Positions 27,480 to 35,326 of a stretch of 64,000 nucleotides of DNA are shown here, piece after piece. This DNA is from Desulfosporosinus sp. HMP52 (lineage in GTDB: Bacteria > Bacillota > Desulfitobacteriia > Desulfitobacteriales > Desulfitobacteriaceae), in contig NZ_JMGA01000020.1 in NCBI RefSeq assembly GCF_000765145.1, positions 124,001 to 188,000 of the forward strand, read 5' to 3'. The notes beneath the pieces were generated by a model, which saw nothing but the letters and a program-made list of their open reading frames with translations, had not been told where the DNA came from and ran no database searches. The position numbers and the translations under genes were made by a program. The number at the start of each line of letters is the position of its first letter. The stretch's first letter is position 1.

Positions 27480-28331
27480 ATGAAAGATGATTGCCGAATC
27501 GGACTCGTTCAGATGGAATCAATCGTGGGGGAGACTGAACGAAACTTTAATAATATCATTCATTTAGCTGAAAATGCTCAAAAGCAGGAGGTCTCCCTGC
27601 TATGCTTTCCGGAATGTGCCCTAAATGGGTATTCTCCTAATCATGCTTCAGAAATAGCAACCTCCCTGGAAAGTACGTGGATTAAACATCTAAGAGAGTG
27701 CTCAGTAGACCTGGGACTGACCCTTCTAGTTGGTATGGTTGAGCAGAAGTCTAAGGAGCATAAGCCTTATATATCCCATGTTATCTTGACACCTGGTGAG
27801 GAACCTAAGGTATATCGTAAAGTTCATTTAGGACGTAGTGAGTTAGAATTCTTTTCACCCGGAGATAATTTTCCGATTTTTACAGCTCATGGTACTTCGT
27901 TTGCAGTTGGGATATGTTGGGATTGGCATTTCCCAGAAACAGCTGCAATTTATTCTCTCAAAGGAGCTGAGGTATTATTTGCACCTCATGCTTCACCATT
28001 AGTAGCAGGAGACCGTAAAGAGATCTGGATGAGATACCTTGGTGCTAGAGCCTATGATAATTCTGTCTATATAGGTGCCTGTAATTTAGTCGGAAATAAC
28101 GGAAAATCCAAAAAATTTAGTGGCGGGGCAATTATTGTTGGTCCTAAAGGTGACTTGTTTGAGCAAGCACAAATTGGGGAGGACGGAATCCTTGCAGCTA
28201 CCCTATCAGCAGAGAGGATCAATCATATTCGACGTCCGGAGCGAACATCTATGCGAGATAGCTTTTTTCTTGCTGATCGAAGAAAAGAACTCTATCATGA
28301 GCTCATCGAATTAGACATCATAGACAGATAG
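27480..28331 (+). CDS. Carbon-nitrogen hydrolase (nitrilase superfamily)
   Basis: 283 residues with the Glu-Lys-Cys triad visible: Glu in CFPECALNGYSP (about 44), Lys in VYRKVHLG (about 113) and Cys in VGICWDWHFPE (about 146). The second Glu is expected near EFFSPGD. Members are amidases, carbamoylases or omega-amidases; the C-terminal QRERT-type features needed to name one are not clear. It is probably co-transcribed with the LysR gene, so the regulator's ligand may be its substrate or product. It ends in a strong terminator. Confidence 0.87.
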   Translation: MKDDCRIGLVQMESIVGETERNFNNIIHLAENAQKQEVSLLCFPECALNGYSPNHASEIATSLESTWIKHLRECSVDLGLTLLVGMVEQKSKEHKPYISHVILTPGEEPKVYRKVHLGRSELEFFSPGDNFPIFTAHGTSFAVGICWDWHFPETAAIYSLKGAEVLFAPHASPLVAGDRKEIWMRYLGARAYDNSVYIGACNLVGNNGKSKKFSGGAIIVGPKGDLFEQAQIGEDGILAATLSAERINHIRRPERTSMRDSFFLADRRKELYHELIELDIIDR

Positions 28332-28349
28332 TCCATTGATCGAACAGAA

Positions 28350-28389
28350 AACCCATCCTAAATTTCATGGTTTAGGATGGGTTTTTTTG
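28350..28389 (+). terminator. Terminator after nitrilase-family gene
   Basis: AACCCATCCTAAA / TTTAGGATGGGTT, a 13-bp perfect stem, then TTTTTTG. Confidence 0.95.
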
Positions 28390-28449
28390 TAATTAATAAA
28401 ACAATTATAGTTAATCAATAAATTGACCGGAAACATATTTTTTTACTGT

Positions 28450-28755
28450 TTACCAATTGTTTCGTGATCTTGGTTGGTAGCAGTCTCTGCAATAAACAGG
28501 TCTATCGCCAGAGGGCTGAAAAGGGACTGTGGTTTCTTTTCCGCAGGTAGCACAAATTGCTGAGAACATTTCACGAGGTTGACGAGAATATCCCCCGCCG
28601 CCGTTATTTCTATTTTGTTTTCTGGCAGCGCGGCATTCCGGGCAGCGACCTGGCTCATTAGTGAACCCTTTTTCTGCGTAGAATTCCTGCTCTGAGGCTG
28701 TAAATTCAAATTCACGACCACATTCTTTACATACCAAAACTTTGTCACTAAACAT
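28450..28755 (-). CDS. Zinc-ribbon protein with four CxxC-type motifs
   Basis: 101 residues. An N-terminal ribbon uses CKEC (about 9-12) and CPEC (about 37-40); a C-terminal ribbon uses CATC and CRDC. A basic, Gly/Asn-rich linker (ARKQNRNNGGGGYSRQPRE) lies between them. This double-ribbon layout matches the small CxxC-x-CxxC zinc-ribbon family common in Clostridia, where it is thought to bind nucleic acid or ribosomes, without a defined role. ATG at 28755 follows CGGAGG. It has its own strong promoter at 28867-28895 and an unusually long leader of about 100 bases. Confidence 0.85.
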   Translation of the reverse strand: MFSDKVLVCKECGREFEFTASEQEFYAEKGFTNEPGRCPECRAARKQNRNNGGGGYSRQPREMFSAICATCGKETTVPFQPSGDRPVYCRDCYQPRSRNNW

Positions 28756-29136
28756 CAAAAAACCTCCGAAATCTTATTACCCGCGACATGGGAAGTTCTG
28801 TATCTTCCCACAGCCTTAGGCAATCGAGAAGCTTTTTGGAAATCCTCAAGTACTTCGAGCAACTTAATTATAGCTAAATACCAAATATTAGTCAATCCTG
28901 TTTGTGGAACAACAACCATTATATGCTATATTAAGGATTAAATTATTGAAAAATTGGTTAATATTGAGAATTGGTGAGTACAATACAAAATGTAAATGCC
29001 TGGCTCGAAACACAAGAAATCTTTGTTTTGTAATAATAATCAGCTGAATAGCATAAGAATAAAATTGCCTAACAAGTTATTAACTAAAGGTGAGTCTTAA
29101 CTCTAAACTTTAAAAACCGAAAGACAGGTGATATAG
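28756..29136. other. Gene-free stretch: long leader of the zinc-ribbon gene plus AT-rich spacer
   Basis: The minus-strand leader 28756-28860 contains the hairpin TGGGAAG / CTTCCCA (28785-28806 region). The rest, 28896-29136, holds no gene that I can support. Confidence 0.5.
28867..28895 (-). promoter_or_regulatory. Sigma-A-type promoter of the zinc-ribbon gene
   Basis: On the minus strand TTGACT (28890-28895), a 17-base spacer, then TATAAT (28867-28872). This is near consensus and points at the gene that starts at 28755. Confidence 0.82.
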
Positions 29137-29373
29137 ATGAGCCATAATTATATGGGAACACTTCCAGATAGAATTGTTGGCATTCAGAGACTTGAAGCTC
29201 TTTTGATAGAAAATGGGTATTTGATATGCCAGTTTAGCGGCGAAAAAATCTATGACCTTACTGAAGTGGTGGCAATCTTTTTGCCATTAAGTTCAACATC
29301 TGATCAGATTGTTGCTGTGCGCAGCAATTATGCTCCAGAATTCGTACAAAAATGTCTAGCTAGTCTTCAATAG
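29137..29373 (+). CDS. Hypothetical protein, 78 residues
   Basis: A small soluble protein starting MSHNYMGTLPDRIVGIQRLE with one Cys; mixed alpha/beta character. Not recognised. The ATG has a moderate GACAGGTGATATAG upstream. It stands alone between the zinc-ribbon gene and the Tad pilus operon. A weak hairpin (TAGAGCT / AGCTCTA at 29402-29420) followed by a T-rich run probably ends it. Confidence 0.65.
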   Translation: MSHNYMGTLPDRIVGIQRLEALLIENGYLICQFSGEKIYDLTEVVAIFLPLSSTSDQIVAVRSNYAPEFVQKCLASLQ

Positions 29374-29401
29374 TAGAAGAATACATATACAAAACAGTAG
29401 G

Positions 29402-29429
29402 TAGAGCTCTAAAAGCTCTATCTATTTTT
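29402..29429 (+). terminator. Short terminator
   Basis: TAGAGCT / AGCTCTA stem with a short loop, then TCTATTTTTG. Confidence 0.65.
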
Positions 29430-29604
29430 GTTTATCTAGAGGTCTTTGTTAATTAGGCATGAAGACAGGCCTCAGAAAGTTAGGACCAAAGACTAGGACT
29501 TCCTTTGCGTTTTTGCGACTATTGCCTTATATCATGATATTTAATCTGAACTTATAATGAGTTACATAAGTACCGAAGTACTTTAAAAAAAGGAAGTGTT
29601 GGTA

Positions 29605-29772
29605 ATGAAAGAAAAATTAAAGGGACTTTTCAAGGATGAGCAAGGGCAAGGTATGACAGAATATGGACTGATTATTGCCCTCATTTCAATTGCTGCTATC
29701 GCGGTAATAGTAGTAATTGGACCGAAAATTACGAATTATTTCCAAGCAACAAGCGACGCCCTGGACAGCTAA
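29605..29772 (+). CDS. flp: Flp-type pilin
   Basis: 55 residues. A short charged leader ending near KDEQGQG is followed by MTEYGLIIALISIAAIAVI. The Gly-x(4)-Glu-Tyr pattern at the cleavage site (G, then M-T-E-Y) is the class IVb Flp pilin signature. Prepilin peptidase should cut after the Gly, and the hydrophobic helix packs the fibre core. It is the only pilin gene seen. ATG preceded by AAAGGAAGTGTTGGTA. It heads the Tad operon and is separated from it by a hairpin. Confidence 0.92.
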   Translation: MKEKLKGLFKDEQGQGMTEYGLIIALISIAAIAVIVVIGPKITNYFQATSDALDS

Positions 29773-29827
29773 AATTTTAAACTTTCTCTTCATCAAGGTT
29801 CCTTTTCTAAAGTTGCGCTTAATACTA

Positions 29828-29856
29828 GAACCCTACTGTCCGCAGTAGGGTTCTTC
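29828..29856 (+). terminator. Hairpin between pilin and pilus assembly genes (attenuator-like)
   Basis: GAACCCTACTG / CAGTAGGGTTC, an 11-bp perfect stem with a 4-base loop, then TTCATC. The weak T-run suggests partial termination, which would give more pilin than assembly proteins. Confidence 0.75.
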
Positions 29857-29872
29857 ATCAAAGGGGGGCCAT

Positions 29873-30376
29873 ATGGGAGTCAATGAGATTGCGTTAGGAT
29901 TTACATTAGGAATTGCAGCATTCACAGATTGGCGTGATCGTAAGATTTATAATAAGCTTCTCGTTCCCGCATTTTTCATAGCTCTAATGCTTAACACCAT
30001 ATATGGTGGTCGATTAGGATTGACAAGTAGTCTTCTAGGTGCATTAATAGGTTTTTTGTTATTATTGTTGCCGTATCTAATGGGCGGGATGGGCGCAGGG
30101 GATGTGAAGTTGTTAACGGTAATTGGTGCCTTCGGAGGTTCTCAATTTGTTATAACAAGCTTTCTTTATGGTGCTATTATCGGCGGTATCATTTCAGGAA
30201 TACTGTTAGCTCACCGTAAGGCATTGATTGATACAATAAAGCATTTTCTGCTATTTTTGCCATTGTTAAAGAAGCCACATAATTTTAGCGAGTCAATGAA
30301 CAATGCTCGCCAAGAAAAATTTCCTTATGGTATTGCTATTGTATTAGGTGCTTTAATAAGCCTAGCTCTATCGTAA
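29873..30376 (+). CDS. cpaA: Tad prepilin peptidase (CpaA/TadV, A24 family)
   Basis: 167 residues, mostly membrane helices. The two catalytic Asp of aspartyl prepilin peptidases lie in FTDWRDRKIYN (about residue 20) and in MGAGDVKLL (about 73-81). It lacks the N-terminal methylase half of PilD, as CpaA/TadV does. It cleaves the Flp pilin and perhaps the TadE/TadG pseudopilins. The ATG follows AAGGGGGGCCAT. tadE follows after 14 bases. Confidence 0.9.
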   Translation: MGVNEIALGFTLGIAAFTDWRDRKIYNKLLVPAFFIALMLNTIYGGRLGLTSSLLGALIGFLLLLLPYLMGGMGAGDVKLLTVIGAFGGSQFVITSFLYGAIIGGIISGILLAHRKALIDTIKHFLLFLPLLKKPHNFSESMNNARQEKFPYGIAIVLGALISLALS

Positions 30377-30390
30377 GGGGGATTCAATTT

Positions 30391-30783
30391 ATGACTCGAA
30401 AACTCGATAAAAGTGAACATGGCCAAGCTTTAGTAGAGATGGCCCTAGTATTGCCACTGTTGTTACTGTTATTGTTTGGTGTGATTGAGATGGCAAGGGT
30501 GGGTTATGCTTATATTTCTATCAGTAACGCAGCCAGGGAAGGTGGGAGGGTTGCTACAATCGGTGGAACTGACCTGGAAATCAAAAACTCAGTCATTAAT
30601 GCAACACCTTTATTAGATTCTGCAGTCATGGTGATTACAATATACCCAATTGAAGCTGACCGAAGGTCAGGTCAAACGGTAACGGTTAATGTTAAATATT
30701 CGGTTAATCTTCTTGCCCCGATAATCGATATGATTCCTAATCCAATCGAAGTAAGTACAAGTATTATTATGCGTCAAGAGTAA
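30391..30783 (+). CDS. tadE: TadE-like pseudopilin
   Basis: 130 residues. The leader EHGQALVEMALVLPLLLLLL is the TadE N-terminal signature: Gly, then Glu five residues later, then a hydrophobic helix. It resembles a prepilin cut by CpaA. ISNAAREGGRVA follows the helix, as in the family, and the remainder is a small extracellular beta domain. It is thought to act in pilus initiation or as a minor pilin. Start ATG with AAGGGGGATTCAATTT. Confidence 0.88.
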   Translation: MTRKLDKSEHGQALVEMALVLPLLLLLLFGVIEMARVGYAYISISNAAREGGRVATIGGTDLEIKNSVINATPLLDSAVMVITIYPIEADRRSGQTVTVNVKYSVNLLAPIIDMIPNPIEVSTSIIMRQE

Positions 30784-30832
30784 ATACAGAAAATACAGAA
30801 GATATGTCCATTCCGTGCAAAGGAGGAGTGGT

Positions 30833-31891
30833 ATGGTTCTAACTCAGGTAAAGACTAGGGCCCAAGTTAATCCTTGCCAAGAACGCGGAAGTGTTGTTGT
30901 AATCGTGACTCTATTATTAACCGTCTTGCTTGGATTTTGCGCATTTGTTGCTGATCTGGGATTATTATATGCTCAAAAGAGTAGTCTGCAAAATTCGGTA
31001 GATGCTGCAGCTCTCGCGGGCGTCCAGGAACTTCCAGACAATCCCTCTGAAGCTGAAAGTATAGCTACAGAGTATGCAAGCAAAAATGGAGTTGAGAATG
31101 TGGATATTGCACTGGAAGCGAATAATAAGAAAATTATTGTTCAAGCAACGGAAACGGTTCCCACCTTCTTTGCTCGCATTTGGGGGATTAATGAGGAACA
31201 GATTTCAGCTTCAGCCAAAGCAATGATGGTTCCCCCTAAGACATTGTCAGGTGCAATACCTCTTAGCATTCAAGAGCAGGAATTTGTTTATGGGCAAAAG
31301 TATGTTCTGAAATCCGGTGGTGGGTCTGGAACGACAGAATGGTACCTAGATGAAGATAAAAGAAATAGTGTTATGAAGTCAGGCGAAGAATCTGGAACCT
31401 CTGGGTGGTACGGAGTTCTAGAACTTAGCGGTACTGGGGCAAATACGTATGAATCTGATCTAATTAATGGTTATCAGGGTGATTTAGCAGTTGGACAAAT
31501 TTTAAGCGTAAAGCACGGAAATATGAGTGGACCTACAGCTGATGGGATTAATACACGTATAAGCCGAGATCTTCGAGTTCCCAAAAATACAATTGATAAT
31601 TATGAAAGAAACGCTCCACAGATCGTATATATCCCGATTGTCAAGATTATTTCTGAAAGTGGAAATTCTATTCATCAAGTGCAAATAACGGGATTCGCAG
31701 CATTTTTCCTCGAAGGGGTTGGAGGCAATGGCAATCAATCAATTGTTACTGGTTGGTTTATTAAGGCACTAGTCCCCAATGGTTATACCGCAGACTCTCT
31801 CTCTGATTTACTTAAAACTGAACAGGAAATGGAAAATGGGGTTACTAGTAATGACTTTGGGTTATACTCTCCCAAACTTGTGATGAATTAA
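30833..31891 (+). CDS. TadG-like protein (putative Flp pilus minor component)
   Basis: 352 residues from the ATG at 30833, which has AAAGGAGGAG 5 bases upstream; a GTG at 30815 lies before the ribosome site and is rejected. RGSVVVIVTLLLTVLLGFCAF is the TadE/TadG-type membrane anchor, then LQNSVDAAALAGVQEL (about residues 60-75) is the characteristic post-helix motif. The C-terminal 250 residues are a Ser/Gly-rich extracytoplasmic domain with no recognised fold. It is shorter than classical TadG, which carries a von Willebrand domain, and no such domain is visible. Confidence 0.82.
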   Translation: MVLTQVKTRAQVNPCQERGSVVVIVTLLLTVLLGFCAFVADLGLLYAQKSSLQNSVDAAALAGVQELPDNPSEAESIATEYASKNGVENVDIALEANNKKIIVQATETVPTFFARIWGINEEQISASAKAMMVPPKTLSGAIPLSIQEQEFVYGQKYVLKSGGGSGTTEWYLDEDKRNSVMKSGEESGTSGWYGVLELSGTGANTYESDLINGYQGDLAVGQILSVKHGNMSGPTADGINTRISRDLRVPKNTIDNYERNAPQIVYIPIVKIISESGNSIHQVQITGFAAFFLEGVGGNGNQSIVTGWFIKALVPNGYTADSLSDLLKTEQEMENGVTSNDFGLYSPKLVMN

Positions 31892-31934
31892 GGTTAGAAG
31901 TTTTCCGAAGGATCTTGAATTGTGGGGTAATTAT

Positions 31935-32684
31935 ATGCAGCGCAAAGGTTTTTTTCTACTTGCTTTAATCTGCGGACTTATTGCAGCGGGTTCTATGTAT
32001 ATCTATCTGAACAAAGCGAGCCAGAGCCAAACATTCGCTTTAAAACCACTGGTGAGAGCTAAAACTAATATTCCAGCACGGACAGTGATAACAGCCAGCC
32101 AGTTAGAGGTTGTAGAAATTCCTATCCAAGGCTACCCACAAGGTGGTTTTTCTACGATTCAAAGTGTTGAGGGTTCTGTAGCTTTGCTAAATTTAAGTGC
32201 TGGTGATTTAGTTGTTAATGCTATGGTAGAGCATCAAAGTATCCGGACTAACAGTGATGGAAAAGCGACGGGAAGCACAACCTCCCTAACTGTACCTAAT
32301 GGTAAAAGGGCAGTTGCTGTTCCCATCGGCTTAGTTAGTGGTGTGGGATATGCTATTAAACCTGGGGATCATGTGGATGTAATGGTTACGATAGAAATAA
32401 AAGACCCCAACGTTAATACTCAATCCTTTACGACAACCACTTTAGCTGCTCAGGATGTCTTAGTGTTGAGTGTGGGGGATGCTAAAGATGAGAAAGCCAA
32501 GGTTGAAACAAAATCATATATCTTATCCTTGAGTGTGCCTCAAGCTTTAGCAGTAACCCATGGGAGTGAAAAGGGCAGCTTGCGATTAATGCTAAGGAAT
32601 CCATTAAATACGGAAATTCGTCAAGATGCACCGTTTTCAGAGAAAAACTATATGGAGCCAAATTATATTAATAACTACAAATAA
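31935..32684 (+). CDS. cpaB: Flp pilus assembly protein CpaB/RcpC (SAF domain)
   Basis: 249 residues from ATG 31935; a TTG at 31920 with GAAGGA upstream would add five. An N-terminal signal-anchor (KGFFLLALICGLIAAGSMYI) is followed by a SAF domain (VRAKTNIPARTVITASQLE). In Gram-negatives CpaB/RcpC helps the outer-membrane secretin and pilin modification. There is no secretin gene here, so in a Gram-positive cell the protein probably acts at the wall or the membrane exterior. The next gene starts 11 bases later. Confidence 0.85.
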   Translation: MQRKGFFLLALICGLIAAGSMYIYLNKASQSQTFALKPLVRAKTNIPARTVITASQLEVVEIPIQGYPQGGFSTIQSVEGSVALLNLSAGDLVVNAMVEHQSIRTNSDGKATGSTTSLTVPNGKRAVAVPIGLVSGVGYAIKPGDHVDVMVTIEIKDPNVNTQSFTTTTLAAQDVLVLSVGDAKDEKAKVETKSYILSLSVPQALAVTHGSEKGSLRLMLRNPLNTEIRQDAPFSEKNYMEPNYINNYK

Positions 32685-32695
32685 GGAGGGCTACT

Positions 32696-33937
32696 GTGAA
32701 ACGCATCAGTGTATTGATTGTCGATGATATCAGTGACACTCGGGATAGTATCCGGCGGCTGCTTCAGTTTGAAAATGATATTGAGGTAGTAGGTGATGTT
32801 GGATCAGGATCTGAAGCAATACTGTTTGCAGAAGTCGAAAGGCCGGATATTATCTTGATGGATATAAATATGCCTGAAATGGATGGAATACGTACTACTG
32901 AACTCCTTGCTCAACGTGCACCAGATTGTTCGGTGATTATTATGTCAGTTCAAGGTGAACAGGCGTACTTACGGAGAGCTATGATGGCCGGAGCTCGAGA
33001 ATATATCGTTAAGCCTTTTACTGGAGATGAGTTGTCAAATGTGATTGCAAAAGTCTTTGAAATGGATCAACAAAAAAAAGACGTTTTGGGATATCAGATA
33101 AAATCGGATACCAATCATAAGAGACAAAATAGTGAGATCATTTCGTTCTTTAGCACCAAAGGAGGAGTTGGCAACACCACATTAGCTACAAATTTAGCAG
33201 TGCAATTAGCAAGTTCAGGAAAGTTGCGAGTCCTTCTAATCGATTTAAACCTTCAGTTCGGTGATGTTGCGGTTTTCTTAAATCTTATTCCTAAACGAAC
33301 CATCGCAGATTTAACTCAATCTGGGGTTATTAAGTACTCTGAGATTCAATCATACTTATTGACCCATTCTTCGGGGCTTCAAGTCTTGGCTGCTCCAACG
33401 CGTCCTGAGTATGCCGATTTAGTTACTGCGGAACACGTAGAACAGATTCTTAAAGAAGTTAAGGATAAGTTTGACTTTATAATTTGTGATAATATCAGTC
33501 GATTTGACGATGTGAGCCTAGTGAGTTTCGATGTATCCACCCAGATTTGTTTAGTATTAGCTATGGATGTCCCGACACTAAAAAATGCAAAACTTAGTCT
33601 TGAGGTAATTGAGGGTCTTCATCATACTTCTAAAGTTAAAGTTGTTCTGAATCGTGCAAGCAAAGAAATGGGGATGACCCCTCAAGATGTTGAAAAGAGT
33701 TTAAATGTAAAAATTGACTATGAAATTACTAGCGATGGGAGGGCTCTCGTTGCCGCTCTTAACCAAGGTATACCATTTGTTACATCCCATCCTCAAAGTA
33801 AAGCTACAGAAGGAATAAAAAACATGGCTAAAAAGCTAATGTCAGCGCATAACCAGGCAGTTAAAAGTGAGGCTCTAGACCAGGAGCTTGGAAATCGCCG
33901 TCCGTTAAAAGGGTTGCGTAAGGTGTTTGGATTTTAG
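32696..33937 (+). CDS. cpaE: CpaE/TadZ-type pilus localisation ATPase with response-regulator receiver domain
   Basis: 413 residues. Residues 1-120 are a receiver domain with the acidic pair in LIVDDISD, a phosphorylatable Asp in LMDINMPEMDG (about 55) and Lys in VKPF (about 105), so it looks competent for phosphorylation. Residues about 145-395 are a MinD/ParA-like ATPase. Its P-loop reads STKGGVGNTTLATNL (155-167), with Asn in place of the usual Lys before TT. Atypical Walker A boxes are known in CpaE/TadZ, which place the pilus machine at one site in the cell. The GTG start has AAGGAGGG seven bases upstream. Confidence 0.9.
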   Translation: MKRISVLIVDDISDTRDSIRRLLQFENDIEVVGDVGSGSEAILFAEVERPDIILMDINMPEMDGIRTTELLAQRAPDCSVIIMSVQGEQAYLRRAMMAGAREYIVKPFTGDELSNVIAKVFEMDQQKKDVLGYQIKSDTNHKRQNSEIISFFSTKGGVGNTTLATNLAVQLASSGKLRVLLIDLNLQFGDVAVFLNLIPKRTIADLTQSGVIKYSEIQSYLLTHSSGLQVLAAPTRPEYADLVTAEHVEQILKEVKDKFDFIICDNISRFDDVSLVSFDVSTQICLVLAMDVPTLKNAKLSLEVIEGLHHTSKVKVVLNRASKEMGMTPQDVEKSLNVKIDYEITSDGRALVAALNQGIPFVTSHPQSKATEGIKNMAKKLMSAHNQAVKSEALDQELGNRRPLKGLRKVFGF

Positions 33938-33951
33938 GGAGGGGTGAGAAA

Positions 33952-35301
33952 ATGTCTTTGCTTAAGCGCTTAGAAAAACAGAAAGTTCATACCCAAGAAG
34001 AGCCAAGAAAAGAACTAAGAGCGTCTCGTCCCATTATTCCGGCGGATCCATGGCGTGATTTTAAAAGTGCAGTCCATCATGAAGTCATACAAGCTCTGGA
34101 CAAAAATAGCATTGAAGATTTAAATTCCGAAACACTACAGCCTATTGTTGACCTTACCTTTGACCTTCGAGCGGACGCTCTAGGATTGACACCTCCGCGC
34201 ACAGAACGTCTTCGTATGGTACAGGAGATCATGGATGAAATTCTGGGCTTTGGTCCAATCGACCCATTGCTCAAGGACTCCTCTATTAGTGAAATTATGG
34301 TTAATGGATCTCAACAAGTGTACGTTGAACGTAAGGGGAAGCTTGAGTTAACTAAGGTTACTTTTTATGATGATGAACATGTTTTGCACATTATCGAAAA
34401 GATAGTTGCGCCCTTAGGACGCCGAATTGATGAGAGTCAGCCGATGGTTGATGCCAGGTTACCTGATGGGTCTAGGGTTAATGCTATTATTCCTCCTTTA
34501 GCCTTGAATGGCCCCATTTTGACCATCAGAAAGTTTTCTCAAATTCCATTTGGAGTAGCAGACCTTGTTGGATTTGGAACCTTAACATCAGAAATGGCTG
34601 AATTTATTAATGCTTGTGTAAAATCACGTATAAATATCATTGTTTCTGGAGGAACAGGTTCTGGTAAAACAACGACTTTAGGGGTGATCTCAGCTTTCAT
34701 TCCTGAGGATGAGCGAATAATTACGATTGAAGATGCTGCAGAACTACAGCTTCGCCAGACTCATGTCGTTACTTTGGAAACTCGTCCGGCAAACATTGAA
34801 GGTAGGGGAGCAGTGATGATAAGAGATCTGGTTCGTAATGCTTTAAGGATGAGGCCGGAACGAATTATTGTAGGAGAAGTCCGTAGCGGGGAAGCCTTAG
34901 ATATGTTACAAGCTATGAATACCGGACACGATGGGTCTCTCACAACCGGGCACGCAAATACTCCTCGTGATATGCTCTCCCGCCTTGAAACAATGGTGTT
35001 AATGGCAGGTATGGATTTGCCAGTTCGAGCTATTCGCGAGCAGATTTCTAGTGCTATTGACCTTATTGTTCAACAGAGTCGTCTGCGAGACGGAAGTCGA
35101 AAAATTACTCATATAACCGAGGTTATGGGTATGGAGGGAGATGTGATTGTGCTGCAAGATATTTTTCGCTTCGAACAAACCGGAATTGACAAGCAAGGAA
35201 AGGTACAAGGATACTTCCGTGCAACGGGAATTCGGCCTCATTTTATTGAGAAATTAATTTCGGCTGGTCAAAAGCTTTCTGAAGGGCTGTTTTCTAATTA
35301 A
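33952..35301 (+). CDS. tadA: TadA/CpaF pilus extension ATPase
   Basis: 449 residues. N-terminal alpha-helical part (about 1-150), then a RecA-like core with Walker A SGGTGSGKTTTLG (about 233), Asp-box-type IIGEVRSGEALDM and the His box GHDGSLTTGHANTPRD (about 327). This is the secretion-family ATPase that powers assembly (and possibly retraction) of Flp pili in the Tad system. Start ATG with GGGAGGGGTGAGAAA, 14 bases after cpaE. Length is normal. Confidence 0.95.
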   Translation: MSLLKRLEKQKVHTQEEPRKELRASRPIIPADPWRDFKSAVHHEVIQALDKNSIEDLNSETLQPIVDLTFDLRADALGLTPPRTERLRMVQEIMDEILGFGPIDPLLKDSSISEIMVNGSQQVYVERKGKLELTKVTFYDDEHVLHIIEKIVAPLGRRIDESQPMVDARLPDGSRVNAIIPPLALNGPILTIRKFSQIPFGVADLVGFGTLTSEMAEFINACVKSRINIIVSGGTGSGKTTTLGVISAFIPEDERIITIEDAAELQLRQTHVVTLETRPANIEGRGAVMIRDLVRNALRMRPERIIVGEVRSGEALDMLQAMNTGHDGSLTTGHANTPRDMLSRLETMVLMAGMDLPVRAIREQISSAIDLIVQQSRLRDGSRKITHITEVMGMEGDVIVLQDIFRFEQTGIDKQGKVQGYFRATGIRPHFIEKLISAGQKLSEGLFSN

Positions 35302-35326
35302 TTGAGATCTCCGAAAGGAGGAAGAT

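Noticed and set aside
28443-28748. A 101-codon minus-strand frame overlapping the zinc-ribbon gene
   Set aside because: It is an out-of-frame shadow; the four CxxC motifs, GGAGG site and promoter belong to 28450-28755.
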